Assembly (NCBI GenBank): GCA_013374505.1 | Contig: QENJ01000282.1 | Coordinates: forward strand, 1-6,093 | Source of the DNA: Candidatus Methanophagaceae archaeon | GTDB lineage: Archaea > Halobacteriota > Syntropharchaeia > Alkanophagales > Methanospirareceae | Length of the DNA: 6,093 nucleotides | Reading direction: 5' to 3' | Shown: positions 1 to 5,796 of the stretch, piece by piece | How the letters are laid out: each line of letters starts with the position of its first letter | Position numbering within the stretch: position 1 is the first letter of the stretch | Position numbers and translations under genes: made by a program | Notes under the pieces: generated by a model | Seen by the model: only the letters and a program-made list of their open reading frames with translations | Database searches by the model: none | Told to the model about the DNA's origin: nothing

Positions 1-416
1 TAAATGTCATGACTCTGCTGCGGTGCAAGTCAGGAGGGATAGCGGAAGCCGAGCTGAAGAAGTATTTCTTACCTTATGCGTACACGCTTGATTTCGATGC
101 GGTGATTGATTCGATTTATGCCGAGAATATGAACTCAGCCATACAGTTACTGCCGACACCCGCGTATAAGGACGTACTGTCCGATGCTTATTCGGTTTAT
201 GAAGCAGAGGAGTCACTTGTACCGTTTGAGAATGCACTAAGGCACTATTTTTTTATGTTGGTAAAGAACACATTGCGTGGCTATCCCATCAACATAGGCA
301 CGACAATAGGCTATCTTTACCTTAAAGAGCTAGAAATAAAGAACCTCAGCACTATCGCGGTATGTAAAGAGAATGATCTATCGGCAGAAGAGACGATGAA
401 GATTGTCATGATGTAA
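1..416 (+). CDS. atpC (ahaC): A/V-type ATP synthase subunit C, 3' end only
   Basis: This is the C-terminal part of the central-stalk subunit C (d-type) that links the membrane rotor ring to the stalk of the archaeal A1Ao ATP synthase. The frame is open to the window edge; the ATG at 9 is internal, since the codons before it (Asn, Val) continue the family pattern before MTLLRCKSGG. The diagnostic stretch is near the end: GYPINIGTTIGYLYLKELEI, followed by NLSTIAVCKEN, which matches the conserved C-terminus of this family. About 137 codons are visible of a protein usually near 350. The next gene is not atpF or atpA, as would be usual, but a hydrolase 23 bases downstream. Family assignment is from recognition of the conserved C-terminal motif; function is inferred from the family. 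Confidence 0.93.
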   Translation, partial: NVMTLLRCKSGGIAEAELKKYFLPYAYTLDFDAVIDSIYAENMNSAIQLLPTPAYKDVLSDAYSVYEAEESLVPFENALRHYFFMLVKNTLRGYPINIGTTIGYLYLKELEIKNLSTIAVCKENDLSAEETMKIVMM

Positions 417-439
417 AAGATCGTCAAAGTTAGGGCTGC

Positions 440-655
440 ATGATGAAACGGTTGCTTATCGCGGTGATGCTAATGAGTATGGTGCTCACCACGATCTTTA
501 GTTCTGGCTGTGTTACGAGGGATGGCTGGCGTGTGACTAACGAGGGGCTGCTAGAATATCGTGGCAATCCGAAATGCGACTATCAATTGAAAACGCTTGA
601 AACTACGGGTAATCATACACTTTACAAAGTTGTATTCACGAGTAGGGGCAAGTAA
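440..655 (+). CDS. N-terminal piece of a lipoprotein-type alpha/beta hydrolase, ended by in-frame TAA
   Basis: This 71-residue reading frame has a typical export signal: basic n-region (Lys3, Arg4), a hydrophobic stretch to about residue 20, then a lipobox-like SSGC with Cys24 as the probable lipidated residue. The rest reads as the N-terminal strand region of an alpha/beta hydrolase, ending in NHTLYKVVFTSRGK. The stop is TAA at 653-655. The same frame continues directly after it as IAGLLRIPSREEEVPGVVLL, the natural continuation of the domain. So this and the next piece are one gene of about 295 codons interrupted by one nonsense codon. The start ATG is at 440, with a second ATG at 443. I see no strong ribosome binding site. 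A separate small lipoprotein is possible but much less likely. Confidence 0.7.
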   Translation: MMKRLLIAVMLMSMVLTTIFSSGCVTRDGWRVTNEGLLEYRGNPKCDYQLKTLETTGNHTLYKVVFTSRGK

Positions 656-667
656 ATAGCGGGACTA

Positions 668-1327
668 TTGAGAATCCCGAGCAGAGAAGAAGAAGTCCCG
701 GGTGTAGTTCTACTCCCGGGCGCAACAGTGACAAAAGAGGGCGAGCAGGGACTTGCAAAGTATCTGTGCAGCTTGGGCTACGCAAGTATCGCAATAGACC
801 AGCGCAATCTGGGTGGTATTGATGTGCAGAGCGACCTGAGGATGTTTCTGAACGACAAAGAGCCGACCGAACACAAGACGGTGCATGATACACTTGTCGC
901 TGCTGAAGTATTGCGAAAGCAGTCAGGGATAGACCCGGAACGTATAGTATATCTCGGCGAGAGTAACGGCGCACGATTTGCGATAACTGCGTGCGCACTT
1001 GACCCGAATGCGCGGGGCATGATTGCCGTCAGTACGTGCGGCTACGATGTAGATTCTGCAATTGCTACCGGGCAACTGAACGACCGAGATATGATTCGGT
1101 TTTACCGCTCCATTGATCCTGGTACGTATCTAACCGGAATACCGCCGCGGAAATTCGTGATGATTCATTCTTTGAACGACACGATAATTCAATATGACAG
1201 TGCACAGCGTACATACACACGGGCAGTAGCACCAAAAGAACTGTACACCGTTGGAACCGCTACACATGGCTACTGCACGGAGATGGATGAGTTTATCAAG
1301 ACGGAACTTGAGGGTATGGTTTCGTGA
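668..1327 (+). CDS. Alpha/beta hydrolase catalytic domain (C-terminal piece of split gene)
   Basis: This is the catalytic part of a serine alpha/beta hydrolase of the dienelactone-hydrolase/acyl-peptidase type. All three expected catalytic elements are visible, numbering from the TTG at 668: nucleophile elbow GESNGAR with Ser99, acid in HSLNDTII with Asp171, and His200 in ATHGYC. The strand-turn LLPGATVTKEG near residues 15-25 fits the oxyanion-hole loop. The substrate cannot be told from sequence. The intact protein would begin at 440 with a lipoprotein signal and act outside the membrane. If translation really restarts at TTG 668, 12 bases after the stop, the product would be cytosolic and lack the first strands. 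Apart from the TAA the frame is undamaged, which points to a very recent mutation, a sequencing error or readthrough. It is followed by 147 bases with no gene. Confidence 0.8.
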   Translation: MRIPSREEEVPGVVLLPGATVTKEGEQGLAKYLCSLGYASIAIDQRNLGGIDVQSDLRMFLNDKEPTEHKTVHDTLVAAEVLRKQSGIDPERIVYLGESNGARFAITACALDPNARGMIAVSTCGYDVDSAIATGQLNDRDMIRFYRSIDPGTYLTGIPPRKFVMIHSLNDTIIQYDSAQRTYTRAVAPKELYTVGTATHGYCTEMDEFIKTELEGMVS

Positions 1328-1474
1328 AGGGTTTAGCCACTTAGTTTTAGTTGGGTATCGGAAGCGACGGTTGAAATAGAACTCCGAGGAAGCACGAGAA
1401 GTATCTGCACGGTATGCCATTGTGTCATAGATGCGAAAGTGTGTACAATATGAACAATAAGCATATCTTAAATT

Positions 1475-2485
1475 GTGATGAACATCAATAGCCACAACAT
1501 GAACACCGAGAGCTACACAAATATCTTTGAAGATTCGTACAAAAAGTATTTGGGTGTGAGAGAGCAGGATTCGCTGTATGTGCCGATAACCGACCTGTTG
1601 GGTCGTGGTGGGAAGAGATTAAGACCTTCTTTATGCTTCATGGCTTGTGATCTGGTCGGGGGCGATATAAAGAAGGCGATACCAACTGCGGTTTGTATCG
1701 AGTTATTCCACAATTTCTCGCTTGTTCATGACGACATAGAGGACGATAGCAAGCTGAGACGAGGCAAACCCACATTGCACATAAAATATGGGCTACCTAT
1801 CGCGGTGAACGCAGGGGATGGTCTATACGCTCTGTGTTATAAAGCGCTGATAGAGAACAAGCGATTGCTGGGGTTGGAACGTGCATGGGAGATATTTGAA
1901 GAGATTGCGAAACAGAGTATTGTGCTTTTAGAAGGGCAAGCGATGGACCTCCAATTTAAAGATAGTAGAGAGATGGACGAGTCAGAAGTAATAGAGGTGC
2001 TGAGGCGAAAGACGGCGAAACTATTTGCGATTTCTGCAAAATGCGGTGCTATCGCAGGTGGTGCACCCTATGAAGTGGCAGAAGAGCTGGGCACTGCGTG
2101 GGAGTACTTAGGTATTGCGTTCCAGATAAGGGATGATATACTAAATGTCGAGGGTGAAGAGGCGAAATATGGGAAGCGGATAGGGGAAGATATAGCAGAA
2201 GGGAAACCTTCTTTACTACTAATTAACTGCTTGGAACAGTGCACGGCATCAGAAAAGGAGAAGATATATAACTGTTTCCACAATTATGATAAACAAGAAA
2301 TAGAAGAAGTAGTTAATCTATTCATAAAGTATGATTCGCTAAGATACTCGGAAGCGATAGCGATGAAATATCTGCGCAAAGGTACGGAAACGCTAAAGCA
2401 AATAGACCTGAAAGGAACTGGTAGAGAGGCAATAAGGGCTAAGATGGTGTCTATGGGGGAATATTTCGTGGAAAGAGAGAAGTGA
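1475..2485 (+). CDS. idsA: Polyprenyl synthetase, probable geranylgeranyl diphosphate synthase
   Basis: This trans-prenyltransferase condenses isopentenyl diphosphate with allylic diphosphates, supplying the C20 chains of archaeal ether lipids. Seen: GGKRLRP (residues 45-51, substrate diphosphate binding), the first aspartate-rich motif DDIEDD at 86-91, and the second at 220-224 as DDILN, followed by KYGKRIGEDIAEGKPSLLLI. Phe81 lies five residues before the first Asp motif, the position where an aromatic residue limits archaeal type I enzymes to C20 products; that supports GGPP as product (inference). The length of 336 residues is normal for the family. Start is uncertain: GTG 1475, ATG 1478 or ATG 1499 are all in frame. 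The ATG at 1499 would still leave a normal N-terminus. The stop is 34 bases before rps14, so co-transcription with it is plausible. The last Asn of DDILN is common and not a defect. Confidence 0.93.
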   Translation: MMNINSHNMNTESYTNIFEDSYKKYLGVREQDSLYVPITDLLGRGGKRLRPSLCFMACDLVGGDIKKAIPTAVCIELFHNFSLVHDDIEDDSKLRRGKPTLHIKYGLPIAVNAGDGLYALCYKALIENKRLLGLERAWEIFEEIAKQSIVLLEGQAMDLQFKDSREMDESEVIEVLRRKTAKLFAISAKCGAIAGGAPYEVAEELGTAWEYLGIAFQIRDDILNVEGEEAKYGKRIGEDIAEGKPSLLLINCLEQCTASEKEKIYNCFHNYDKQEIEEVVNLFIKYDSLRYSEAIAMKYLRKGTETLKQIDLKGTGREAIRAKMVSMGEYFVEREK

Positions 2486-2502
2486 AGAAGAGATAAGAAT
2501 AA

Positions 2503-2510
2503 GAGGCGAT
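2503..2510 (+). promoter_or_regulatory. Shine-Dalgarno-like site for rps14
   Basis: GAGGCGAT matches the archaeal site GAGGTGAT at seven of eight positions and ends nine bases before the ATG at 2520. It supports that ATG as the rps14 start. Confidence 0.55.
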
Positions 2511-2519
2511 ACGGGAGAA

Positions 2520-2675
2520 ATGGAGAGAAATAAAGATAAAAGATTTGGTAGGGGTGCAAACGCTTGCAGGCGATGCGGTAGGCAAAGGGGATTGGTCCGT
2601 AGATATGGTATTTATCTATGCAGGCAGTGTTTCAGAGAGATTGCAAGGGAGATTGGGTTTAAGAAGTACAACTAA
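2520..2675 (+). CDS. rps14: Small ribosomal subunit protein uS14, zinc-ribbon type
   Basis: A 51-residue protein beginning MERNKDKRFGRGANACRRCG. It holds four cysteines in two CxxC pairs (Cys16/Cys19 and Cys34/Cys37), the zinc-binding form of uS14, and ends REIAREIGFKKYN as archaeal uS14 does. It binds 16S rRNA in the head of the 30S subunit. Length and zinc motif match archaeal family members. The ATG is supported by a GAGGCGAT site just upstream. In most archaea this gene lies between rpl5 and rps8, with rpl6 following. Here the upstream neighbour is the prenyl synthase (34 bases away), while rps8 still follows but across an unusual 110-base spacer. A longer frame overlapping it at 2545-2799 is only a shadow in another phase. 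Confidence 0.95.
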   Translation: MERNKDKRFGRGANACRRCGRQRGLVRRYGIYLCRQCFREIAREIGFKKYN

Positions 2676-2701
2676 CAAACTTTCTTTTCAAAGAAAGTTT
2701 G
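2676..2701. repeat. Perfect 12-bp inverted repeat just after rps14
   Basis: CAAACTTTCTTT and AAAGAAAGTTTG are exact reverse complements separated by only TC. The structure starts on the base after the rps14 stop codon. As RNA it would be a hairpin with a very tight turn, possibly a processing or termination signal between rps14 and rps8. The same sequence recurs near 3294 and, altered, at 4940, so it is better seen as one copy of a dispersed palindromic element. Confidence 0.85.
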
Positions 2702-2704
2702 ATC

Positions 2705-2743
2705 AAAGAAACAGCAGGATCAATTATGAAAAGAAACAGCAGG
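2705..2743. repeat. 14-bp direct repeat in the rps14-rps8 spacer
   Basis: AAAGAAACAGCAGG occurs at 2705-2718 and again at 2730-2743, a spacing of 25 bases. GATCAA also occurs at 2701 and 2718. The first copy abuts the inverted repeat. This may reflect slippage or insertion of the palindromic element; no function is evident. Confidence 0.8.
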
Positions 2744-2744
2744 G

Positions 2745-2754
2745 AAATATATTA
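2745..2754 (+). promoter_or_regulatory. TATA-like box upstream of rps8
   Basis: AAATATATTA lies about 32 bases before the rps8 ATG, in a fully AT-rich stretch. That spacing would give a short leader containing the AAGGA site at 2775-2779. It suggests rps8 may have its own promoter instead of relying on readthrough from rps14. Motif-only evidence. Confidence 0.4.
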
Positions 2755-2785
2755 TTGTATTTTATTATAGGAACAAGGAATAAAA

Positions 2786-3178
2786 ATGTCGTTAAATGAC
2801 CCACTTGCGGATGCACTTTCGCATATGAAGAATATAGAAAGAGTAGGGAAGATGGAATGCAGTATAAAGCCAGCCTCAAAACTGATAGGGAACGTTCTGA
2901 GTGTAATGCAAGAAGGAGGCTACATAGAAGAGTTTGAGCGAGAGGAAGATGGAAAAGCGGGTATATTCCAGGTGAAACTTCAGGGTAAGATAAACGATTG
3001 TAACGTGGTAAAGCCGAGGTTTTACGTTCAAACGACAGATTTCGAGCGTTGGGAAAAGCGGTTCTTACCGGCAAGGGATTTTGGGCTGCTAATCGTTACG
3101 ACATCAAAAGGTGTGATGTCGCATGCGAAAGCGGTTGAAGCAGGAGTGGGAGGACAATTGCTGGCTTTTGTGTATTAA
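2786..3178 (+). CDS. rps8: Small ribosomal subunit protein uS8
   Basis: This 130-residue protein is a full-length archaeal uS8, a primary 16S rRNA binder that organises the central domain of the 30S subunit. The N-terminus (MSLNDPLADALSHMKNIERV) and the C-terminal block TTSKGVMSHAKAVEAGVGGQ followed by LLAFVY are the family signatures; archaeal members are about 130 residues. The ATG at 2786 has AAGGA six bases upstream (2775-2779), and no earlier in-frame start makes sense. rps14 precedes it, as in the conserved ribosomal order. However, rpl6, which normally follows, is absent: the next 455 bases have no gene, and then a restriction-modification gene begins. The gene therefore sits at the end of a broken ribosomal cluster. 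Confidence 0.97.
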   Translation: MSLNDPLADALSHMKNIERVGKMECSIKPASKLIGNVLSVMQEGGYIEEFEREEDGKAGIFQVKLQGKINDCNVVKPRFYVQTTDFERWEKRFLPARDFGLLIVTTSKGVMSHAKAVEAGVGGQLLAFVY

Positions 3179-3242
3179 CCGAAAAAGCTACGATAGTTCT
3201 AGAAAATAGTGCAAACTTATTTGGATAGCAGCGGGATAAGAA

Positions 3243-3350
3243 ACCACGCGATTCCACGCGATTGAAACTAAAACTTTTTAGGAACAAGTTTTATCAAACT
3301 TTCTTTGGGAAAGAAAGGTTGTGTGGAAATCTGTGGAATCTTGTGATTCG
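3243..3350. repeat. Facing arrays of 10-base repeats (imperfect inverted repeat)
   Basis: CCACGCGATT occurs twice in tandem at 3243-3262. On the far side, three related 10-base units occur in tandem: TGTGGAAATC (3321), TGTGGAATCT (3331) and TGTGATTCGC (3341). The two arrays are imperfect reverse complements sharing the perfect core GATTCCAC (3249-3256) / GTGGAATC (3332-3339). They bracket a copy of the palindromic element. The 10-base period matches one helical turn, so protein binding is conceivable, as is a small non-coding insertion. Confidence 0.6.
3294..3320. repeat. Second copy of the CTTTCTTT/AAAGAAAG palindromic element
   Basis: CAAACTTTCTTT and AAAGAAAGGTTG are reverse complements but for one position (a T to G change giving a G-T pair), separated by GGG. 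The left arm is identical to that at 2676. Just upstream, AAAACTT ... AAGTTTT (about 3269-3287) makes a second small dyad. Confidence 0.75.
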
Positions 3351-3371
3351 CTAAACAATCCCGCACAAACA

Positions 3372-3379
3372 TTTTTTTT
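3372..3379 (+). terminator. T-run, possible terminator after rps8
   Basis: A run of eight T residues lies about 195 bases after the rps8 stop. Archaeal RNA polymerase commonly stops at T-runs. It could equally be part of a decayed palindromic copy (CAAAC at 3365 facing GAAAGAAAGGTTTG at 3416-3429). Confidence 0.3.
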
Positions 3380-3552
3380 GCAAAAGAGAGAATAGCGTTT
3401 ATAACACGCTTCGCTGAAAGAAAGGTTTGTTTTTGTCATTGTGATTTTGGTATTCGATATTGTTTAGGATTTACGGGGGGAAAATCTTTTTTGTCCATTG
3501 GATACGGGGATGCAACAATTGATGTGTATATTTAGCACCTTGTTTCCGTATT

Positions 3553-3566
3553 GCACAAAATTGTGC
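3553..3566. promoter_or_regulatory. 14-base palindrome upstream of the restriction gene
   Basis: GCACAAAATTGTGC has six-base arms (GCACAA/TTGTGC) around AA. It lies 11 bases before a TATA-like box and 68 bases before the ATG of the nuclease. A TAGCAC at 3533-3538 also pairs with GTGCTA at 3563-3568. Position suits an operator for a dimeric regulator, but no regulator gene is visible here. Confidence 0.35.
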
Positions 3567-3576
3567 TAATGCGAAG

Positions 3577-3584
3577 TTTTAAAT
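3577..3584 (+). promoter_or_regulatory. TATA-like box for the restriction-modification gene
   Basis: TTTTAAAT, preceded by purine-rich CGAAG, lies 50 bases before the ATG at 3634. Transcription starting about 25 bases downstream would give a leader of roughly 25 bases containing AGGGTAAT. Motif and spacing only. Confidence 0.45.
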
Positions 3585-3633
3585 GCGTGGCTGCACTTAA
3601 ACTAACTGCTGCTAACAGGGTAATAAATGGTAA

Positions 3634-3975
3634 ATGGCTTACACAAAAGAACAGGGCAAGCAAAAGATTGGAGCGCTCGTTGAGCGGTTCCGGACGAACA
3701 TAGACGTATACAAGAAATCTGCATATAAAGAAGCGCAGGTAAGACGCGAATTCATAGACCCGTTCTTTGAAGCCCTGGGCTGGGACGTAAGCAATAAACA
3801 AGGCTATGCCGAGCAATACAAAGAGGTGGTTCTCGAAGATACAATAAAAGTCGGGCGGTCCACAAGAGCACCGGATTACAGTTTCAGGATTGGCGGACAA
3901 CGTAAATTCTTCGTGGAAGCCAAGAAACCCGCAGTGAACATAAAAGAGGACGTCAGCCCGTCATATCAACAGTGA
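3634..3975 (+). CDS. Nuclease domain of an Eco57I-like restriction-modification protein, cut short by a 38-bp duplication
   Basis: This 113-residue frame holds the N-terminal nuclease domain of a single-chain restriction-modification enzyme. Visible are VRREFIDPFFEALGWDV (residues 36-52), EVVLEDTIKVG, and a PD-(D/E)xK active site: Pro80-Asp81 in APDYSF, then Glu95-Ala-Lys97 in FFVEAKKP. That is the usual pattern for HsdR-N-like domains fused to type IIG methyltransferases. The frame ends SPSYQQ because a 38-base segment is tandemly duplicated, and 38 is not a multiple of three. Deleting one copy joins it perfectly to the next frame as one protein of about 707 residues. Its TGA overlaps the GTG of the methylase frame, so coupled translation is possible. 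Nuclease residues all look intact; activity as a separate short protein is unknown. Confidence 0.85.
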   Translation: MAYTKEQGKQKIGALVERFRTNIDVYKKSAYKEAQVRREFIDPFFEALGWDVSNKQGYAEQYKEVVLEDTIKVGRSTRAPDYSFRIGGQRKFFVEAKKPAVNIKEDVSPSYQQ

Positions 3976-4007
3976 ACATAAAAGAGGACATCAGCCCGTC
4001 ATATCAA
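3932..4007. repeat. 38-bp tandem duplication, two copies
   Basis: The segment starting CAGTGAACATAAAAGAGGAC occurs at 3932-3969 and again, directly abutting, at 3970-4007. The copies differ only at 3952 (G) versus 3990 (A). The duplication shifts the reading frame in a restriction-modification gene and creates a GTGA stop/start overlap at 3972-3975. Confidence 0.97.
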
Positions 4008-5795
4008 CTGAGACGGTATGCGTGGAGCGCGAAACTGCCGTTGTCTATTGTGACGGACTTCGAGGAGTTATCGGTATTCAACTGTCAGATGAAGCCCAGT
4101 TCAACGGACAAGCCCGGCATAGGTCGGATTGCGTATTACACGTTTGACGAGTATCGCGATAAGTTTGATGCAATCTACGATGTATTTTCAAAAGAAGCGA
4201 TACTAAAAGGCAGTTTCGACCGGTATGCGCAACCAACAAAGGGCAAGAAGGGCACTGCGGAAGTGGACCGTGAATTTCTGAAGGAGATAGAGTGCTGGCG
4301 AGAACTTCTGGCTAAGAATATCGCGCTAAGGAATCCGGATGTGTCTATCTATGAGTTGAACTATGCGGTACAGAAGATTATAGACCGTATAATCTTCTTA
4401 CGGATTTGTGAAGATCGCGGTATTGAGCCCTATGGGCAGTTGCAGACGAATGCAGAAGGCAAAGGCGTGTACACGCATTTGCTTAACCATTTTAGATTGG
4501 CGGAATCAAAATACAATAGCGGGATATTCGATTTCGAGTGCGATGGGATAACGCCTAGGTTGAGCATTGATGATAAAGTCTTGAAGACGATTATTCAGGA
4601 TCTGTATTATCCGAAGTCGCCGTATGAATTCTCTGTGCTCGGTGTTGAGATTCTGGGCAATGTGTACGAGCAGTTTCTGGGTAAGGTCATCCGGCTGACC
4701 GCCGGGCATCAGGCAAAGGTGGAGACGAAGCCGGAAGTAAAAAAAGCGGGTGGCGTGTATTACACGCCTCAGTATATCGTTGAATATATTGTCAAGAACA
4801 CAGTGGGTAAGTTGATTGCGGGAAAGACGCCGGAAGAGATTGCGGAGATTAAAGTTCTGGATCCTGCGTGTGGTTCCGGTAATTTCCTTATTGGTGCGTA
4901 CACGTATCTGCTGCGGTATCATCTGGATTGGTACGTGAAAAACATTTCTTTCAAAAAGAAAGCTTTACCAAAGAACTACAAAGAGGTGGTGTTTCAGGCT
5001 AAGGAGAATGAGTGGTACCTAACTACGGCTGAAAAGAAACGGATTCTTGTGGCTAATATCTTTGGTGTTGATATTGACCCGCAGGCGGTAGAAGTGACGA
5101 AACTGAGTTTGCAGTTGAAGGTGCTGGAGCACGAGAGCAGGGAGAGCATAGACCAGCAGGTGAAATTGGGACTGGAGGGTGTGCTGCCGAATCTGGGTGA
5201 TAATATTATGTGTGGGAATTCGTTGATCTGGCCGGAATATTATGAGCAGCAGCAGGGGACTCTTTTCGATGAGGCGGAGATGAGGCGGGTTAATGTTTTT
5301 GATTGGGATGATGAGCGGAAGGGGTTTGGGAAAATCTTAAAGAAAGGGGGGTTTGATTGCGTGATTGGGAATCCGCCGTATGTGCTGATTGGTAAAGATA
5401 TCCACTCTGCTCCAGAATTGAGCTACTTGAACCATTATAAAGTCGCACAATACAAAACGGACCTATTCCATCTTTTTCTGCAGCGTGGCGTAGATCTTTT
5501 GGGCTATAGAGGTCTTCTTGGATTCATTGTACCCAACCCCTGGCTAACTTTGAAGTTCACAGAGAAACTCCGTCAGTACATACTCAAAGAAGGTAAAATT
5601 GACGAAGTTGTAGTCTTTAGCCATTTGGTTTTTCGAAAAGCGGATGTATATACAGCACTCATCTTCCTCAAAAAAGAAAAAGCAGAGTCAAACCACCTCC
5701 TATCGGTTAAGAATGTGCCAAGTGCTACTGACTCAGACGACATATTGGGAACAAAAGCGATATATGTTTTACAATCAGGGTTATGTTTGATATAG
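3972..5795 (+). CDS. Eco57I/TaqI-like N6-adenine DNA methyltransferase, C-terminally truncated
   Basis: This 607-residue frame is the methyltransferase part of a type IIG-like enzyme that transfers methyl from S-adenosylmethionine to adenine N6. A helical connector (about 95-240) leads to GVYYTPQYIVEYIV (261-274), motif I LDPACGSGNFLIGAY (296-310), FGVDIDPQAVEVTKLSL (364-380) and the catalytic NPPY at 467-470. The TaqI-like fold continues with GLLGFIVPNPWL and DVYTALIFLKK. It ends soon after, without the C-terminal target-recognition region expected in enzymes usually near 1000 residues or more. Transposon-like sequence begins at the end, suggesting truncation by insertion. The GTG start at 3972 overlaps the upstream stop and is a product of the duplication. 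A family-atypical insert ISFKKKALPKN (325-335) coincides with a palindromic repeat. Without a recognition domain, specific methylation is doubtful. Confidence 0.88.
   Translation: MNIKEDISPSYQLRRYAWSAKLPLSIVTDFEELSVFNCQMKPSSTDKPGIGRIAYYTFDEYRDKFDAIYDVFSKEAILKGSFDRYAQPTKGKKGTAEVDREFLKEIECWRELLAKNIALRNPDVSIYELNYAVQKIIDRIIFLRICEDRGIEPYGQLQTNAEGKGVYTHLLNHFRLAESKYNSGIFDFECDGITPRLSIDDKVLKTIIQDLYYPKSPYEFSVLGVEILGNVYEQFLGKVIRLTAGHQAKVETKPEVKKAGGVYYTPQYIVEYIVKNTVGKLIAGKTPEEIAEIKVLDPACGSGNFLIGAYTYLLRYHLDWYVKNISFKKKALPKNYKEVVFQAKENEWYLTTAEKKRILVANIFGVDIDPQAVEVTKLSLQLKVLEHESRESIDQQVKLGLEGVLPNLGDNIMCGNSLIWPEYYEQQQGTLFDEAEMRRVNVFDWDDERKGFGKILKKGGFDCVIGNPPYVLIGKDIHSAPELSYLNHYKVAQYKTDLFHLFLQRGVDLLGYRGLLGFIVPNPWLTLKFTEKLRQYILKEGKIDEVVVFSHLVFRKADVYTALIFLKKEKAESNHLLSVKNVPSATDSDDILGTKAIYVLQSGLCLI
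4940..4976. repeat. Palindromic element copy inside the methyltransferase gene
   Basis: AAACATTTCTTT, then CAA, then AAAGAAAGCTTT, followed by ACCAAAGAAC. The centre (4945-4961) is a perfect 7-bp inverted repeat. The order, arms and the trailing CAAAGAA match the copy at 2676-2711 (trailing GATCAAAGAA). It is translated in frame as part of ISFKKKALPKN. Confidence 0.6.
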
Positions 5796-5796
5796 A

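Larger units (their letters stand above)
3179..3633. other. AT-rich gene-free gap with multiple short repeats
   Basis: No credible gene or tRNA/rRNA appears on either strand. The gap holds a two-unit and a three-unit 10-base repeat facing each other (3243-3350), a second copy of the palindromic element (3294-3320), a looser copy (3365-3429) and T-runs at 3372-3379 and 3487-3492. It also has a 14-base palindrome (3553-3566) and a TATA-like box (3577-3584) before the restriction gene. The T-runs could end rps8 transcription. Confidence 0.7.

Noticed and set aside
653..655. Stop codon recoding (pyrrolysine or selenocysteine) in the hydrolase
   Set aside because: The codon is TAA; pyrrolysine uses TAG and selenocysteine uses TGA.
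1328..1474. Possible small gene or RNA between the hydrolase and idsA
   Set aside because: No coding pattern, tRNA-like features or clear promoter could be supported; 147 bases of apparently empty sequence.
2132..2146. Second aspartate motif of the prenyl synthase reads DDILN instead of DDxxD
   Set aside because: Asn at the last position is frequent in archaeal members, so it is not evidence of inactivity.
2545..2799. 84-codon frame overlapping rps14
   Set aside because: It is a different phase of the clear uS14 gene and spans the repeat-rich spacer; the protein has no recognisable pattern.
3259..3267. GATTGAAAC, which resembles the conserved 3' end of many CRISPR repeats
   Set aside because: Only one occurrence; no regularly spaced repeats or spacers around it.
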